In this document: one piece after another, positions 26,022 through 35,991 of the stretch
Position numbering within the stretch: the stretch's first letter is position 1
How the letters are laid out: every line of letters begins with the position of its first letter
NCBI GenBank assembly: GCA_014872875.1
Contig: WKFI01000010.1
Coordinates: forward strand, 1-64,000
DNA length: 64,000 bases
Origin: Paracoccaceae bacterium
GTDB taxonomy: Bacteria; Pseudomonadota; Alphaproteobacteria; Rhodobacterales; Rhodobacteraceae
Reading direction: 5' to 3'
Program-made: the position numbers and the translations under genes
The notes under the pieces: generated by a model
The model's database searches: none
Seen by the model: only the letters and a program-made list of their open reading frames with translations
What the model was told of the DNA's origin: nothing

Positions 26022-27713
26022 TCACCCCATCCAGCGACGGACCGGAGCGTTGCTTTCTTCCAGCGCCTGAGTGACCACGTCGATCAGGGTTGGACCGTCA
26101 TGGGCGATGGCCTCGCGTAGGACGCGCTCCAGATCGTCGGGGTTTTCGACGCGCCAGGATTTCACACCGTAAGCAGCAGCAATGGCGGCGTTGTCGGTTC
26201 GGTTGAAATCGACATTGTAATAGCGCGCGTCCTTGTCCGCGAACTGGCTGGCCTTGATCCACCCAAAGTTTGAATTCGAGAACACGATATAGGTGATCGG
26301 CGCCCGCGACCGGCAGATGGTCTCCAGCTCACCAACGGTAAAGCCGAACGAGCCATCGCCCATCAGCGCCACGGTTTTCGACGTGGGCCGCCCGAACCAG
26401 GCGCCAAGTGCGGCCGACAGCGAATAGCCCAGCGCGCCATGGGCACGGTTGGTGATGAAGTGGCGACCGGGTTTGGGCAGCTGGTAGTAAGCCGAGAAGT
26501 AGGGACAGCTGGTGCCGGGGTCCGACACCACCGTGGCGTCTTCGGGCAAAGTGTTCATCAGCGCCTGAATCACCCGTTCGGGACGGATCGGAGCCTCGGA
26601 GGATTGCGCCAGCTTGTTGAAGATCTCGAACTTGCGTGCCTTCTTTTCGGCAATCGCCGCCGCGCCGCCAAAGGTATCGGCACCCTGATCGCGCGCATCC
26701 AGCACCGCGTTGACCTCGGCCAGGGCCAGGCGCAGGTCGCCCACAACGGCGACTTCGGTCTGGTAGTTGGCGTTCATGACCATCGGATCATTGTCGAAAT
26801 GCACGATGCGGGTGCCGGGCTTGGGGGCCTCCCACCGGGCGGTGGTGGTGGAACCAGCGCGCGCGCCCATGAAGATCACCAGATCCGCGGCCTCCATCAT
26901 CTCCCAGGTCTCATCGGTGCCGCCGTTCGACCCCACCACGCCCAGGCAGTTGGGGTGGGTTTCCGCCAGCGAACCCTGGCCCGAGATCGAAGTCGCAACC
27001 GGAATGTCCAGACGGGTGGCGAGCCGGTCCAGTTCCTCCATCGCGCCCGCAATCACCACGCCGCCGCCGCAGACGATCAGCGGGTTTTTCGCCGAAAGGA
27101 TCGCCTCAACCGCCGCCTGCGCCGCGCCGGGAGCCGGGGCCTGGGGGTATGCGGGATAGCTGTTGGTCGCGCCATCGGCCCAGATGTCCGACGGGTCAAC
27201 CGCATCATACTGCACGTCATAGGGCAGACCGATATGGGCCGCACCCGACCGCCCCGTGGTCATCGCCCGGAACGCCGCGCGCACCATACGCGGGATGTGG
27301 TCGGAGCGTTTGATCACCGTGTTCCACTTGGTCAGCGGCGCCATCAGCGCCTCCTGATTGACCTCGGTCAGCGGGTATTTCCCGTAAGACGCCACCGAAA
27401 TGTCGGTTGTGATGCCCAGCACCGCGTAGGAGCTTTCCGAGGCCTCGATCAGACCCGGCAGGATATAGGTCGCGCCGCCACCCGAGGGGCCTTCGGCTAC
27501 GCCCACCTTGCCGGTCACGCGGGAGTAGCCGTCGGCCATATAGGTGGCGCAGCGTTCGTCGCGGGTCAGCACATGAGTGATGTTGTGATCCAGCCGCAGC
27601 ATCGCGTCATAAAACGGCAGCGTGGTGTCGCCGCACAGGCCAAAGATATGCTCCACGCCCTGCGCTTCGAGCATGCGCACCATCGCCTCGGCGCCATTCA
27701 TCTGGTTTTCCAT
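26022..27713 (-). CDS. ThDP-dependent enzyme, acetolactate synthase-like
   Basis: A 563-residue enzyme with the three-domain layout of the pyruvate oxidase/acetolactate synthase family. The N-terminal domain has DERCATYMADGYSR near residue 51, the expected place of the cofactor-activating Glu. The central domain is about 190-335. The C-terminal ThDP motif runs from GDGSFGF to NSNFGW (about 445-480). No small subunit (IlvH) is nearby, so biosynthetic acetolactate synthase is unlikely. It is divergent from a GntR regulator, suggesting a catabolic 2-keto acid or aldehyde substrate. A GGGAGAG site precedes the start. Confidence 0.82.
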   Translation of the reverse strand: MENQMNGAEAMVRMLEAQGVEHIFGLCGDTTLPFYDAMLRLDHNITHVLTRDERCATYMADGYSRVTGKVGVAEGPSGGGATYILPGLIEASESSYAVLGITTDISVASYGKYPLTEVNQEALMAPLTKWNTVIKRSDHIPRMVRAAFRAMTTGRSGAAHIGLPYDVQYDAVDPSDIWADGATNSYPAYPQAPAPGAAQAAVEAILSAKNPLIVCGGGVVIAGAMEELDRLATRLDIPVATSISGQGSLAETHPNCLGVVGSNGGTDETWEMMEAADLVIFMGARAGSTTTARWEAPKPGTRIVHFDNDPMVMNANYQTEVAVVGDLRLALAEVNAVLDARDQGADTFGGAAAIAEKKARKFEIFNKLAQSSEAPIRPERVIQALMNTLPEDATVVSDPGTSCPYFSAYYQLPKPGRHFITNRAHGALGYSLSAALGAWFGRPTSKTVALMGDGSFGFTVGELETICRSRAPITYIVFSNSNFGWIKASQFADKDARYYNVDFNRTDNAAIAAAYGVKSWRVENPDDLERVLREAIAHDGPTLIDVVTQALEESNAPVRRWMG

Positions 27714-27863
27714 CCGGGTCTCTCCCTTGGATCCAAGGCCCGCCTCGAGCCATTCATTTCACACTGTGTTCAAAATTGTATACAGCTTAAAATGCAATAT
27801 TGCACACGAGTCAATCCCGGTTTATGGTCACCCCCAACTCAAGGACGCGAAAGGCGCCCCCGA

Positions 27864-28568
27864 ATGGCGAAATCTGAAAGCCCCAAATCTGAAAGCAACG
27901 TGGACCGGCTCTATGAGCCACTCAGGCGCATGGCGTCGGATTTCGCATTCAAACCGGACGCACGGATCAATGAAAGCGCGCTGGCCACGCAGCTCAACGC
28001 CTCGCGCACCCCGATCCGCGAGGCGCTGAACCGGCTGGTGGCCGAAGGCTTCCTGACCTTCCAATCCGGGCGCGGATTCTTTTGCCGGTCGCTTTCGCCC
28101 GAACTGGTGATGGACCTTTACGAGGCGCGCGTCGCGGTCGAGGTCGAAGCCGTGCGCCTGGCCTGCGAACGCGGCGCGGATACGGATATCGCCGCCTTGC
28201 TTTCCGAGCTGGACGAGATCGCGCCGGACTACACCCCCGACGCCGACCCGGAATCGCTGCTGGCGATGGACGAACGGTTTCACGCGCAACTTGCCGCGCT
28301 GTCGGGAAACGGAGAGCTGACGCGGATGCTGGCCAATCTCAACGACCGGATCCGCTATATCCGCCTGATCGACCTGAAGCGCCTGCGTGAAACCGCCAAT
28401 GACGGGCAGACAATGGTGTCGGCGCATCGCCGCATTCTGGATGCCATTGCGGCCCGCAACCCTGACGAAGCGACAGCCCAGATGCGCGCCCATATCGAAC
28501 GGCGACGCGAAGGCGCAACCCAGGCGGTGCGCGACGCCTATGCCCAACTCTATGTCCCTGAATTCTGA
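27864..28568 (+). CDS. GntR-family (FCD) transcriptional regulator
   Basis: A 234-residue regulator. The N-terminal winged helix has INESALATQLNASRTPIREAL (residues about 35-55). The C-terminal FCD helical domain (about 85-220) carries acidic and His residues that bind metal in relatives. The ATG at 27864 is the first plausible start; the open frame extends far upstream only as antisense to the ThDP gene. It lies divergent from the ThDP enzyme, 150 bases apart, and 13 bases before the racemase-family gene, so it probably controls both. Confidence 0.88.
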   Translation: MAKSESPKSESNVDRLYEPLRRMASDFAFKPDARINESALATQLNASRTPIREALNRLVAEGFLTFQSGRGFFCRSLSPELVMDLYEARVAVEVEAVRLACERGADTDIAALLSELDEIAPDYTPDADPESLLAMDERFHAQLAALSGNGELTRMLANLNDRIRYIRLIDLKRLRETANDGQTMVSAHRRILDAIAARNPDEATAQMRAHIERRREGATQAVRDAYAQLYVPEF

Positions 28569-28581
28569 GAGGTTTCCACCC

Positions 28582-29319
28582 ATGTCTACCTTCAGCGGCG
28601 GCAAAACTGTTTTCGGAGCCTCGGTCGGCATACTGATGCTGGAAACCCGGTTTCCCCGCATTCCCGGCGACATGGGCAATGCGCTGACCTGGCCCTTCCC
28701 GGTGCATTACCGCGTGGTGCGTGGCGCCTCCCCCGACAAGGTGGTGCGTGGCAATCCTAAAGAGCTTCTGGATGTCTTCATCGAGGCCGGGAAGGATCTG
28801 GTTGCTACCGGCGCCGACGGGATCACCACCAATTGCGGATTTCTGGCGCTGGTGCAGGATGAGCTGCGCGAAGCGCTTGGCGTGCCGGTGGCGACATCTT
28901 CGCTGATGCAGGTGCCGATGGTCCAAGCAATGCTGCCGCCGGGGAAGAAGACGGTGGTCCTGACAATTTCAAAGGCGACGCTGACCGATGCCCACCTGTG
29001 CGCTGCAAATGTGCCTGTGGATACACCCGTTTATGGCACCGATGCGGGTCGTGTCTTCACCCGCGACATCCTAGGCGATGCGGCCGAGATCGACTTTGCC
29101 GCCTGCCGTCAGGACATGCTGGATGCAGCGGATCAGATCATGGCCAGCGAACCCGACGCAGGCGCCATTGTGCTGGAGTGCACGAATATGGTCCCTTACG
29201 CAGCCGACGTGCGCAAGCGTACCGGGTTGCCGGTCTACTCGATCGAAAGCTTTGTCACATGGTTCCAGGCCGGCCTGATGCCACGCCGTTTTCCGCTGGA
29301 GCTGGATGACCCGCGTTAA
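28582..29319 (+). CDS. Aspartate/glutamate racemase-family protein
   Basis: A 245-residue protein of the Asp/Glu/hydantoin racemase superfamily. The two catalytic cysteines are present, in TTNCGFLAL and VLECTNM. The family includes racemases, maleate isomerase and arylmalonate decarboxylase. The start follows GAGAGG, and the gene is cotranscribed with the GntR gene. The neighbouring ThDP enzyme suggests a shared pathway on a dicarboxylate or 2-keto acid; this is inference. Confidence 0.8.
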   Translation: MSTFSGGKTVFGASVGILMLETRFPRIPGDMGNALTWPFPVHYRVVRGASPDKVVRGNPKELLDVFIEAGKDLVATGADGITTNCGFLALVQDELREALGVPVATSSLMQVPMVQAMLPPGKKTVVLTISKATLTDAHLCAANVPVDTPVYGTDAGRVFTRDILGDAAEIDFAACRQDMLDAADQIMASEPDAGAIVLECTNMVPYAADVRKRTGLPVYSIESFVTWFQAGLMPRRFPLELDDPR

Positions 29320-29353
29320 ACCCAGGAACAAATCCGGGCAGCAGTGAAGGCAT

Positions 29354-30016
29354 TCAGCCCATCGATGCCTCAATCCCGGCCACGCAGAAATCCAGAAGCA
29401 CCCGGTCATCCGCAACCCGCATGCGCGGACCTTCACCGCCCAGCGCCTCAACCCGCCAGCCTGACGTGATCTGCGCCAGCAAACCGGCAACGGAATAGAC
29501 GAACCCCGCCGCGATGCGCCGTTTCGAAGCACGCGGATACAGCGATGCAATCTCATCCACGAAACGCTGCGCGGTCGGATCAAAACACACCATCGCCAAT
29601 GACCGCCAGCGCGCATCGGCCGAGACATAGGCCACCAAACGTGCATAGGCCATCCATTGCGGCCCGCCATCACGCGCCAGCTCCAGATAGGGCGTCAGGA
29701 AGCAATCCAGAACGGCGCGCAAATCCACCGGACCCTGCACCTTTCGCGCCTCCAACGCCTCGATCCGGCGCTGCGCCAGCGTATCGGCCCGGCGCGCTAC
29801 TACAACGTGAAACAACGCGGCCTTGTTGCCCGCGTGATGGGACACCAAGCCCACCCGAACTTCGGCCTCGGCCGCGATGTCCCGCATCGAGGTCCCGTCG
29901 AATCCCCGCTCCGCAAACAGCCGTTCGGCCGCGTCGAGAATCTTTGCCCGTGTCTCCAACGACCGCAGCGACGGCGCCCTTAGCCTTTGTTTTTCCGGAG
30001 TGAATTCGAATTCCAT
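29354..30016 (-). CDS. TetR-family transcriptional regulator
   Basis: A 220-residue regulator. The helix-turn-helix domain has RAKILDAAERLFAERGFDGTSMRDIA and the variant recognition segment VGLVSHHAGNKAALF (residues about 23-65). The C-terminal ligand domain is unassigned. The start at 30016 is chosen because the family begins a few residues before the helix domain. It is divergent from the flavin monooxygenase operon, 60 bases between starts, with a palindrome in the gap. Confidence 0.88.
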   Translation of the reverse strand: MEFEFTPEKQRLRAPSLRSLETRAKILDAAERLFAERGFDGTSMRDIAAEAEVRVGLVSHHAGNKAALFHVVVARRADTLAQRRIEALEARKVQGPVDLRAVLDCFLTPYLELARDGGPQWMAYARLVAYVSADARWRSLAMVCFDPTAQRFVDEIASLYPRASKRRIAAGFVYSVAGLLAQITSGWRVEALGGEGPRMRVADDRVLLDFCVAGIEASMG

Positions 30017-30034
30017 GGCGATGCTTGCCTTAAT

Positions 30035-30050
30035 TTGAACATTCGTCCAA
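30035..30050. promoter_or_regulatory. Candidate TetR operator
   Basis: TTGAACATTCGTCCAA is an imperfect palindrome (TTG-AC .... GT-CAA) in the 60-base gap between the divergent TetR and monooxygenase genes. Position and symmetry fit a TetR-family operator controlling both directions. Confidence 0.5.
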
Positions 30051-30076
30051 TCTAAGGGAAATTTGAGGGAGACACA

Positions 30077-31447
30077 ATGACAAACACTCAGGGGGACATC
30101 GATCAGGGTCGATTTGCACTGATCGGGGCCGGGCCAATGGGGCTGGCCATGGCAAAAGTCATGAAACAGCAAGGCATCCCGTTTCAGGGATTCGAACTGC
30201 ATTCGGATGTGGGCGGCCTGTGGGACATCGACGGCCCCAAATCCACCATGTATGACACTGCGCACCTGATCTCATCGAAGCGGATGACGGAATTTACCGA
30301 CTTCCCGATGAAGGACGCCGTGGCCGAATACCCCCGCCACGAACAGCTGAAAGACTATTTCCGCGATTTCGCTGATCACTTTGACCTGCGTCGTCACTAC
30401 CATTTCGGGGCCGAGGTGACCGCGGTCACGCCTCTGGGCGGTGACGGCGATGGCTGGCAGGTCAACTGGACCGATGCCACAGGCGAACACTCCGCCCAAT
30501 TCGCAGGCGTGATGATCGCCAATGGCACGCTCAGCGAGCCAAACATGCCCATCTTTCAGGGGACGTTCGACGGTGAATTGATCCACTCCTCGGCCTATCG
30601 CAGCCCGTCGCAGTTCGATGGCAAACGCGTGCTGATCATCGGCGCAGGCAATTCCGGTTGCGACATTGCTGTGGACGCCGTCCACCATGGGGCAAGCTGC
30701 GATCTGTCGATGCGGCGCGGCTATTACTTTGTGCCGAAATACGTCTTTGGTCGGCCCGCCGACACGATGGGTGGCGCGATCAAGCTGCCCATGTGGCTGA
30801 AACGCAAGGTGGACGGTATGATCCTGCGTTGGTTCGTGGGCGACCCGCAGAAATACGGCTTCCCCAAACCCGATTACGCGCTTTACGAAAGCCACCCGGT
30901 GGTGAATTCACTCGTCGTGTATCACGCTGGTCATGGCGATCTGTCGATCCGTCCGGACATCGACCGGTTTGAAGGCAAGACAGTACATTTCAAAGACGGC
31001 ACCCACGGCGACTATGACATGATCCTGGCCGCCACCGGTTACAAGCTGCACTACCCGTTCATCGAGCAGAGCCTGCTGAATTGGCAGGGCGACGCCCCGC
31101 ATCTGTTCCTGAACGCGCTGCACCCAGCGCGTGACGACCTGTTTGTGCTGGGCATGGTCGAAGCCTCGGGTCTGGGCTGGCAGGGCCGCCACGAACAGGC
31201 CGAGATGGTCGCGCGTTACATCACCGGTCTGCGCCATCGCCACCCCGAAGCGCTTGCCCTGCAGGCCGAAAAATCCGGCCAATTCAACCGCGCGACCGGT
31301 GGAATGAACTATCTCGACCTGCCGCGCATGGCCTACTACGTGGACAAGGCCACCTACCGATCGGCCGTGACCACCTGGATCAAACAGCTGTCGAAACCCG
31401 CCCCCGCCCAGCCTGCCGCCGCCCCTGCACAGCAGGCCGCGCAATGA
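30077..31447 (+). CDS. Flavin-containing monooxygenase (class B)
   Basis: A 456-residue flavoenzyme with two Rossmann motifs: GAGPMG at 17-22 for FAD and GAGNSGCD near 190 for NADPH. The linking motif FDGELIHSSAY is closer to the FMO pattern (FxGxxxHSxxY) than to the Baeyer-Villiger pattern ending in Trp. It would oxygenate a soft nucleophile or ketone with NADPH and O2. It is unlike trimethylamine monooxygenase in the N-terminal region. The C-terminus is Pro/Ala-rich. It is the first of four overlapping genes. Confidence 0.85.
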   Translation: MTNTQGDIDQGRFALIGAGPMGLAMAKVMKQQGIPFQGFELHSDVGGLWDIDGPKSTMYDTAHLISSKRMTEFTDFPMKDAVAEYPRHEQLKDYFRDFADHFDLRRHYHFGAEVTAVTPLGGDGDGWQVNWTDATGEHSAQFAGVMIANGTLSEPNMPIFQGTFDGELIHSSAYRSPSQFDGKRVLIIGAGNSGCDIAVDAVHHGASCDLSMRRGYYFVPKYVFGRPADTMGGAIKLPMWLKRKVDGMILRWFVGDPQKYGFPKPDYALYESHPVVNSLVVYHAGHGDLSIRPDIDRFEGKTVHFKDGTHGDYDMILAATGYKLHYPFIEQSLLNWQGDAPHLFLNALHPARDDLFVLGMVEASGLGWQGRHEQAEMVARYITGLRHRHPEALALQAEKSGQFNRATGGMNYLDLPRMAYYVDKATYRSAVTTWIKQLSKPAPAQPAAAPAQQAAQ

Positions 31448-32358
31448 GCATCGACGATATCACCCTGAACTTCAGCCCCGGTTCGCTGACCCTGCTGAAC
31501 GCGATCCTGGCGATTGTCATGTTCTCGATTGCCATCGACCTGAAACCCCGCGATTTCCGGGCGCTGGCTCGCGGCCCCCGTCCGCTGATCACCGGGCTGA
31601 TCTCGCAATTCCTGGTGCTGCCGGTGCTGACCTTTGCCCTGGTCTGGATCACCGAACCCCGCGCCTCCATCGCATTGGGGCTGATCCTCGTGGCGGCCTG
31701 CCCGGGTGGCAATATCTCGAACTTCATCACCCACCGGGCGGGCGGCAATGCGGCCCTTTCGGTATCGATGACCGCCTTTGCAACCGTGGGCGCCATTTTC
31801 CTGACGCCGCTTAACATCGCGCTGTGGGGCAGCCTCTACCCGCCCACCCGCGCCATACTGCAGGAAACCGAAATCGACCCGGTGCAGATCGCCATCACGG
31901 TCAGCCTGATGCTGATCCTCCCGCTGGTACTGGGGATCCAGCTGAACCTGCGCCACCCCGAGCTGACCGCAAGACTGCGCAAGCCGCTGCAATACTTGTC
32001 CTTCGGCATTTTCATTGCCTTCATCGTGCTGGCGCTTGCCGCGAACTGGAACTTCTTCCTGGGCTATGCCGGGATGGTCGCAGGGCTGGTCGTGATCCAC
32101 AATGCGCTGGCGCTGTCCGGCGGCTATGCCACTGCAACACTGGCCGGCCTGTCCCCGTTCAACCGCCGCGCGGTAACGATCGAGACAGGTATCCAGAATT
32201 CCGGTCTGGGCCTCGTGCTGATCTTTGCCTTTTTCAACGGGCTTGGTGGCATGGCCGTGGTGGCGGCCTTCTGGGGTATCTGGCACGCCATCTCCGGTAT
32301 CGGGCTGGCAGCGATCATGGCCCGGAGCCCGGCCGCACGGGAGGAGGCGCTGGGATGA
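31444..32358 (+). CDS. Bile acid:sodium symporter (BASS) family transporter
   Basis: A 304-residue membrane protein with about ten hydrophobic segments. Family sodium-site motifs are visible: ACPGGNISNF (about 85-94) and ETGIQNSGL (about 240-248). BASS members move organic anions such as pantoate, pyruvate or steroid conjugates with sodium. It overlaps the monooxygenase stop (ATGA) and the next gene's start, so it probably carries the substrate or product of the same pathway. Confidence 0.88.
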   Translation: MSIDDITLNFSPGSLTLLNAILAIVMFSIAIDLKPRDFRALARGPRPLITGLISQFLVLPVLTFALVWITEPRASIALGLILVAACPGGNISNFITHRAGGNAALSVSMTAFATVGAIFLTPLNIALWGSLYPPTRAILQETEIDPVQIAITVSLMLILPLVLGIQLNLRHPELTARLRKPLQYLSFGIFIAFIVLALAANWNFFLGYAGMVAGLVVIHNALALSGGYATATLAGLSPFNRRAVTIETGIQNSGLGLVLIFAFFNGLGGMAVVAAFWGIWHAISGIGLAAIMARSPAAREEALG

Positions 32359-33290
32359 CGAGGATTCTCATTACAGGCGCGGCCGGAATGGTCGGCCGTT
32401 CCCTGCTGACCCTGCTGGCAGAGACCGATCATCAGATCATCGCCACCGACCTGCACGCGCCTGACCTGCCCGCAAATGCCAGCTTTCACCGGTTGGACGT
32501 CACGGGGCCGGACGCGGAACGGGTGATTTCCGAAACGCAACCTCAGGTGATCGTGCATCTCGCCTCCATCGTCTCCCCACCCCCCGGTATGGGGCGCGAT
32601 CTGGCCCATGCAGTCGATGTTCAGGGCACGCAGAACATTCTGCACGCAGCCAAGACCCACGGCGTCAAACGCCTGATCGTCACCTCGTCCGGCGCGGCTT
32701 ATGGTTATCACGCCGACAATCCCGTTCCTCTGAGCGAAACGGACGCCCTGCGCGGCAACCCCGAATTTGCCTATGCCGACCACAAGCGCCAGGTCGAGGA
32801 GATGCTGGCCCAGGCCCGCCACGATGCCCCTGATCTGGAGCAGGTTATCCTGCGGGTCGGCACCGTGTTGGGCGCAGGCACCGAAAACCAGATCACGGCC
32901 CTGTTTCACAAACCGCGCCTTTTGGCCCTGTCCGGCACTGAAAGCCCCTTTGTCTTTATCTGGACCGAGGATCTGGCCCGCATCCTGTTGCGCGCCGCCA
33001 CCGAAGGTCCTGCAGGGATTTTCAACGTGGCCGGAGACGGTACGCTGGGCGTCACCGACATCGCCAAACGCCTCAATAAGCCAGTCCTGCGCCTGCCTGC
33101 TTGGGCGTTGCGCGCCGCATTGGCCTTCGCCAAACCTTTGCGCCTGTCCCGCTATGGCCCGGAACAGGTGGCTTTTCTGCAATATCGACCTGTCCTGTCC
33201 AACAGCGCGCTGAAATCCGGTTTCGGCTATACACCCAAATTGACAAGCGCACAGGTTTTTGACCTTTGGCAGCGGGAGGCCGGCCTATGA
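32355..33290 (+). CDS. NAD-dependent epimerase/dehydratase (extended SDR)
   Basis: A 311-residue extended short-chain dehydrogenase. The nucleotide motif GAAGMVG is at residues 8-14, TSSGAAYGY holds the catalytic Ser, and YADHK is the Tyr-Lys pair. The substrate could be a nucleotide sugar or a steroid-like hydroxyl, given the neighbours. It starts in an ATGA overlap with the BASS gene. Confidence 0.85.
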   Translation: MTRILITGAAGMVGRSLLTLLAETDHQIIATDLHAPDLPANASFHRLDVTGPDAERVISETQPQVIVHLASIVSPPPGMGRDLAHAVDVQGTQNILHAAKTHGVKRLIVTSSGAAYGYHADNPVPLSETDALRGNPEFAYADHKRQVEEMLAQARHDAPDLEQVILRVGTVLGAGTENQITALFHKPRLLALSGTESPFVFIWTEDLARILLRAATEGPAGIFNVAGDGTLGVTDIAKRLNKPVLRLPAWALRAALAFAKPLRLSRYGPEQVAFLQYRPVLSNSALKSGFGYTPKLTSAQVFDLWQREAGL

Positions 33291-34045
33291 AAACCGCCGT
33301 AATCACCGGAGGTGCAGGTGGCCTTGGTCAGGCCCTGTCACGGGCCCTGCAGGGCCAGGGTTGGAAGGTTGTCCTGATTGATCTGGACATTTCCGGGCTG
33401 AACACCTCGGACACGCAGATCCCGATTGAATGCGATCTGACGGACGCCGTTCAGCTTGAACATACGATCCGGCAGGTTCAATCGTTGGGACCGAACATCG
33501 ACCTGGTCATCTACAATGCCGGGATCACCCATATCGGGGCCTTCAACGACACGGATCTGGACACCTACCGCAAAGTGTTCGAGATCAATTTCTTCTCGGC
33601 CGTCGCTTTGGCCCGGGGTCTGGCTGAGACGGTCCGACGATCCAAAGGTACGCATCTGGCGATCTCTTCGGTTGCGGGGTTTGCTCCGCTGCATCACCGA
33701 ACGGCCTATGCCGCCTCGAAACATGCTCTCGAAGGCTTCTTCAAATCCCTTCGCTCCGAAGAACGCCGGCATCAGGTGACGGTGCAGATTGCTGCACCCT
33801 CTTTCGTTGCAACCAATATCGGTAACCCGCAGGCACAGACCGATGGCACCGCCCGACCGGGATCCGCCACAGATGGGCTGGACTACATGTCGCCGGAAGA
33901 CGCCGCCCAGTCCATTCTGCACGGGTTGAGGCGTGCCCAGCCGATGATCCCCGTGGGCCGCATTGCCCGCCTGTCATGGTGGATCAACGGGCTGGCCCCA
34001 CGTCTGTATCAACGGCTGATGGAGCGCCAGATCGACGGGGCCTGA
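33287..34045 (+). CDS. Classical short-chain dehydrogenase/reductase
   Basis: A 252-residue SDR with TGGAGGLG (7-14), NAG at the fourth strand, SSVAG with the catalytic Ser and YAASK with Tyr-Lys. The hydrophobic C-terminal segment (RLSWWINGLAPRLYQRLM) suggests membrane association. It starts in an ATGA overlap with the epimerase gene and is the last gene of the operon. Confidence 0.87.
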   Translation: MKTAVITGGAGGLGQALSRALQGQGWKVVLIDLDISGLNTSDTQIPIECDLTDAVQLEHTIRQVQSLGPNIDLVIYNAGITHIGAFNDTDLDTYRKVFEINFFSAVALARGLAETVRRSKGTHLAISSVAGFAPLHHRTAYAASKHALEGFFKSLRSEERRHQVTVQIAAPSFVATNIGNPQAQTDGTARPGSATDGLDYMSPEDAAQSILHGLRRAQPMIPVGRIARLSWWINGLAPRLYQRLMERQIDGA

Positions 34046-34399
34046 TCGGTAAGCGGACTGCGCAAGATCGTGAGCAATCGACAATGCCTCGGAAGAGTTT
34101 TCTTTCAGGCAACGAAGAGTGATTCAGTTAATTTTCGACGCGCTGCTACCTGACAAAATCCAACTCACACCCGCCGTCAAGGTCGGCCAATTCCTTGCAC
34201 CTGCTGTTGGCTGCAAAAAATTTTTCTAAGTCTGGGATCGGGATAACCGAAGACGAACCCGACGCTTCCCATCGCCTGATAAGCCACCAGAACATACGGG
34301 CTTTGATGACGAGACACAGAAGAACAGCAGCCAACGTCAGAAAAAGCCTGTCCGTTATCAAAGCTTTACGTGGGGCCGGGAGATTTCATCCATTTAGTA

Positions 34400-34416
34400 A
34401 TGTTATGACATAACAT
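34400..34416. promoter_or_regulatory. Perfect 17-bp palindrome (operator candidate)
   Basis: ATGTTATG-A-CATAACAT has 8-bp perfect arms. The size and A/T-rich symmetry fit a MarR- or GntR-like dimer site. It lies about 280 bases before the alcohol dehydrogenase start and 16 bases before a terminator-like hairpin. Confidence 0.45.
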
Positions 34417-34431
34417 AAAGAAAGACAAGCC

Positions 34432-34457
34432 AAAACCCGACTTTTCGATCCGGTTTT
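34432..34457 (+). terminator. Terminator-like hairpin with T-run
   Basis: AAAACCCGA and TCCGGTTTT pair with one mismatch around the loop CTTTTCGA, and T's continue to 34460. It could end readthrough from the SDR operon or an unannotated small RNA. Confidence 0.45.
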
Positions 34458-34697
34458 TTTGCCCCTTTTTCCCAAATCCCCTGCCCTTACCCCTGACGTC
34501 GCACGCTTGCGCCACATCGGCTGCTTCTGTAACCCTTTGACGATAAACGATGAGTCCGACCAAGGACTCCCCACGTCAACGTGATCGGCCTACCCAGGGA
34601 GGGTCGCAACACAACCGAAAGCCGCCGGTGCTGCTCTCACGTCAGAGCGCACCATCCTTCCAAAAAGAAACGTACGTAAACAAGGACAATTGGAAAC

Positions 34698-35813
<1,116 letters not shown>

Positions 35814-35837
35814 ACCACATCCACAGACAAGCTTCTT

Positions 35838-35859
35838 CGGATCGGCCAAGGCCGATCCG
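35838..35859. terminator. Hairpin 1 of 3 between ADH and RidA genes
   Basis: CGGATCGGCC and GGCCGATCCG form perfect 10-bp arms around AA. It lies 25 bases after the alcohol dehydrogenase stop. Confidence 0.55.
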
Positions 35860-35863
35860 ATCA

Positions 35864-35914
35864 GCGCACCTGAGGCAGCGCGGGCGCAACGCGCCCGCGC
35901 TGCCTCAGGGGCGC
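35864..35914. terminator. Very long hairpin 2 of 3 (19-bp perfect stem)
   Basis: CCTGAGGCAGCGCGGGCGC pairs perfectly with its complement across a 3-base AAC centre (35869-35909). It extends by four more pairs after one mismatch. It sits between convergent genes and is likely a bidirectional terminator, though far stronger than needed for one. Confidence 0.65.
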
Positions 35915-35928
35915 TCCCCACCGACTAT

Positions 35929-35954
35929 CCTCCAGATCCCAAAGGATCCGGAGG
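35929..35954. terminator. Hairpin 3 of 3 before the RidA gene stop
   Basis: CCTCCAGATCC and GGATCCGGAGG pair with one mismatch around CAAA. It lies 38 bases beyond the RidA-family gene stop and completes a run of three hairpins in about 120 bases. Confidence 0.5.
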
Positions 35955-35991
35955 ACGGGCGGAACCTCTTACTCGAAAGACAGACCCACCG

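Larger units (their letters stand above)
34046..34697. other. Long intergenic region upstream of class III ADH
   Basis: A 652-base, relatively AT-rich gap. It holds a perfect palindrome at 34400-34416 and a terminator-like hairpin at 34432-34457, listed separately. No convincing protein gene is seen: a 71-codon minus-strand frame (34146-34361) has only a TTG start and no ribosome site. A small RNA ending at the hairpin is possible. Confidence 0.5.

Noticed and set aside
26022-27713. Assignment of the ThDP enzyme as biosynthetic acetolactate synthase or sulfoacetaldehyde acetyltransferase
   Set aside because: No small subunit and no taurine or phosphotransacetylase genes are adjacent, so only a family-level call is supported.
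26439-27863. Long N-terminal extension in frame with the GntR regulator
   Set aside because: It is antisense to the ThDP enzyme gene; the GntR helix-turn-helix starts soon after ATG 27864.
34146-34361. A 71-codon minus-strand frame with a hydrophobic N-terminus
   Set aside because: Only a TTG start without ribosome site, no recognised family and poor GC third-position bias.
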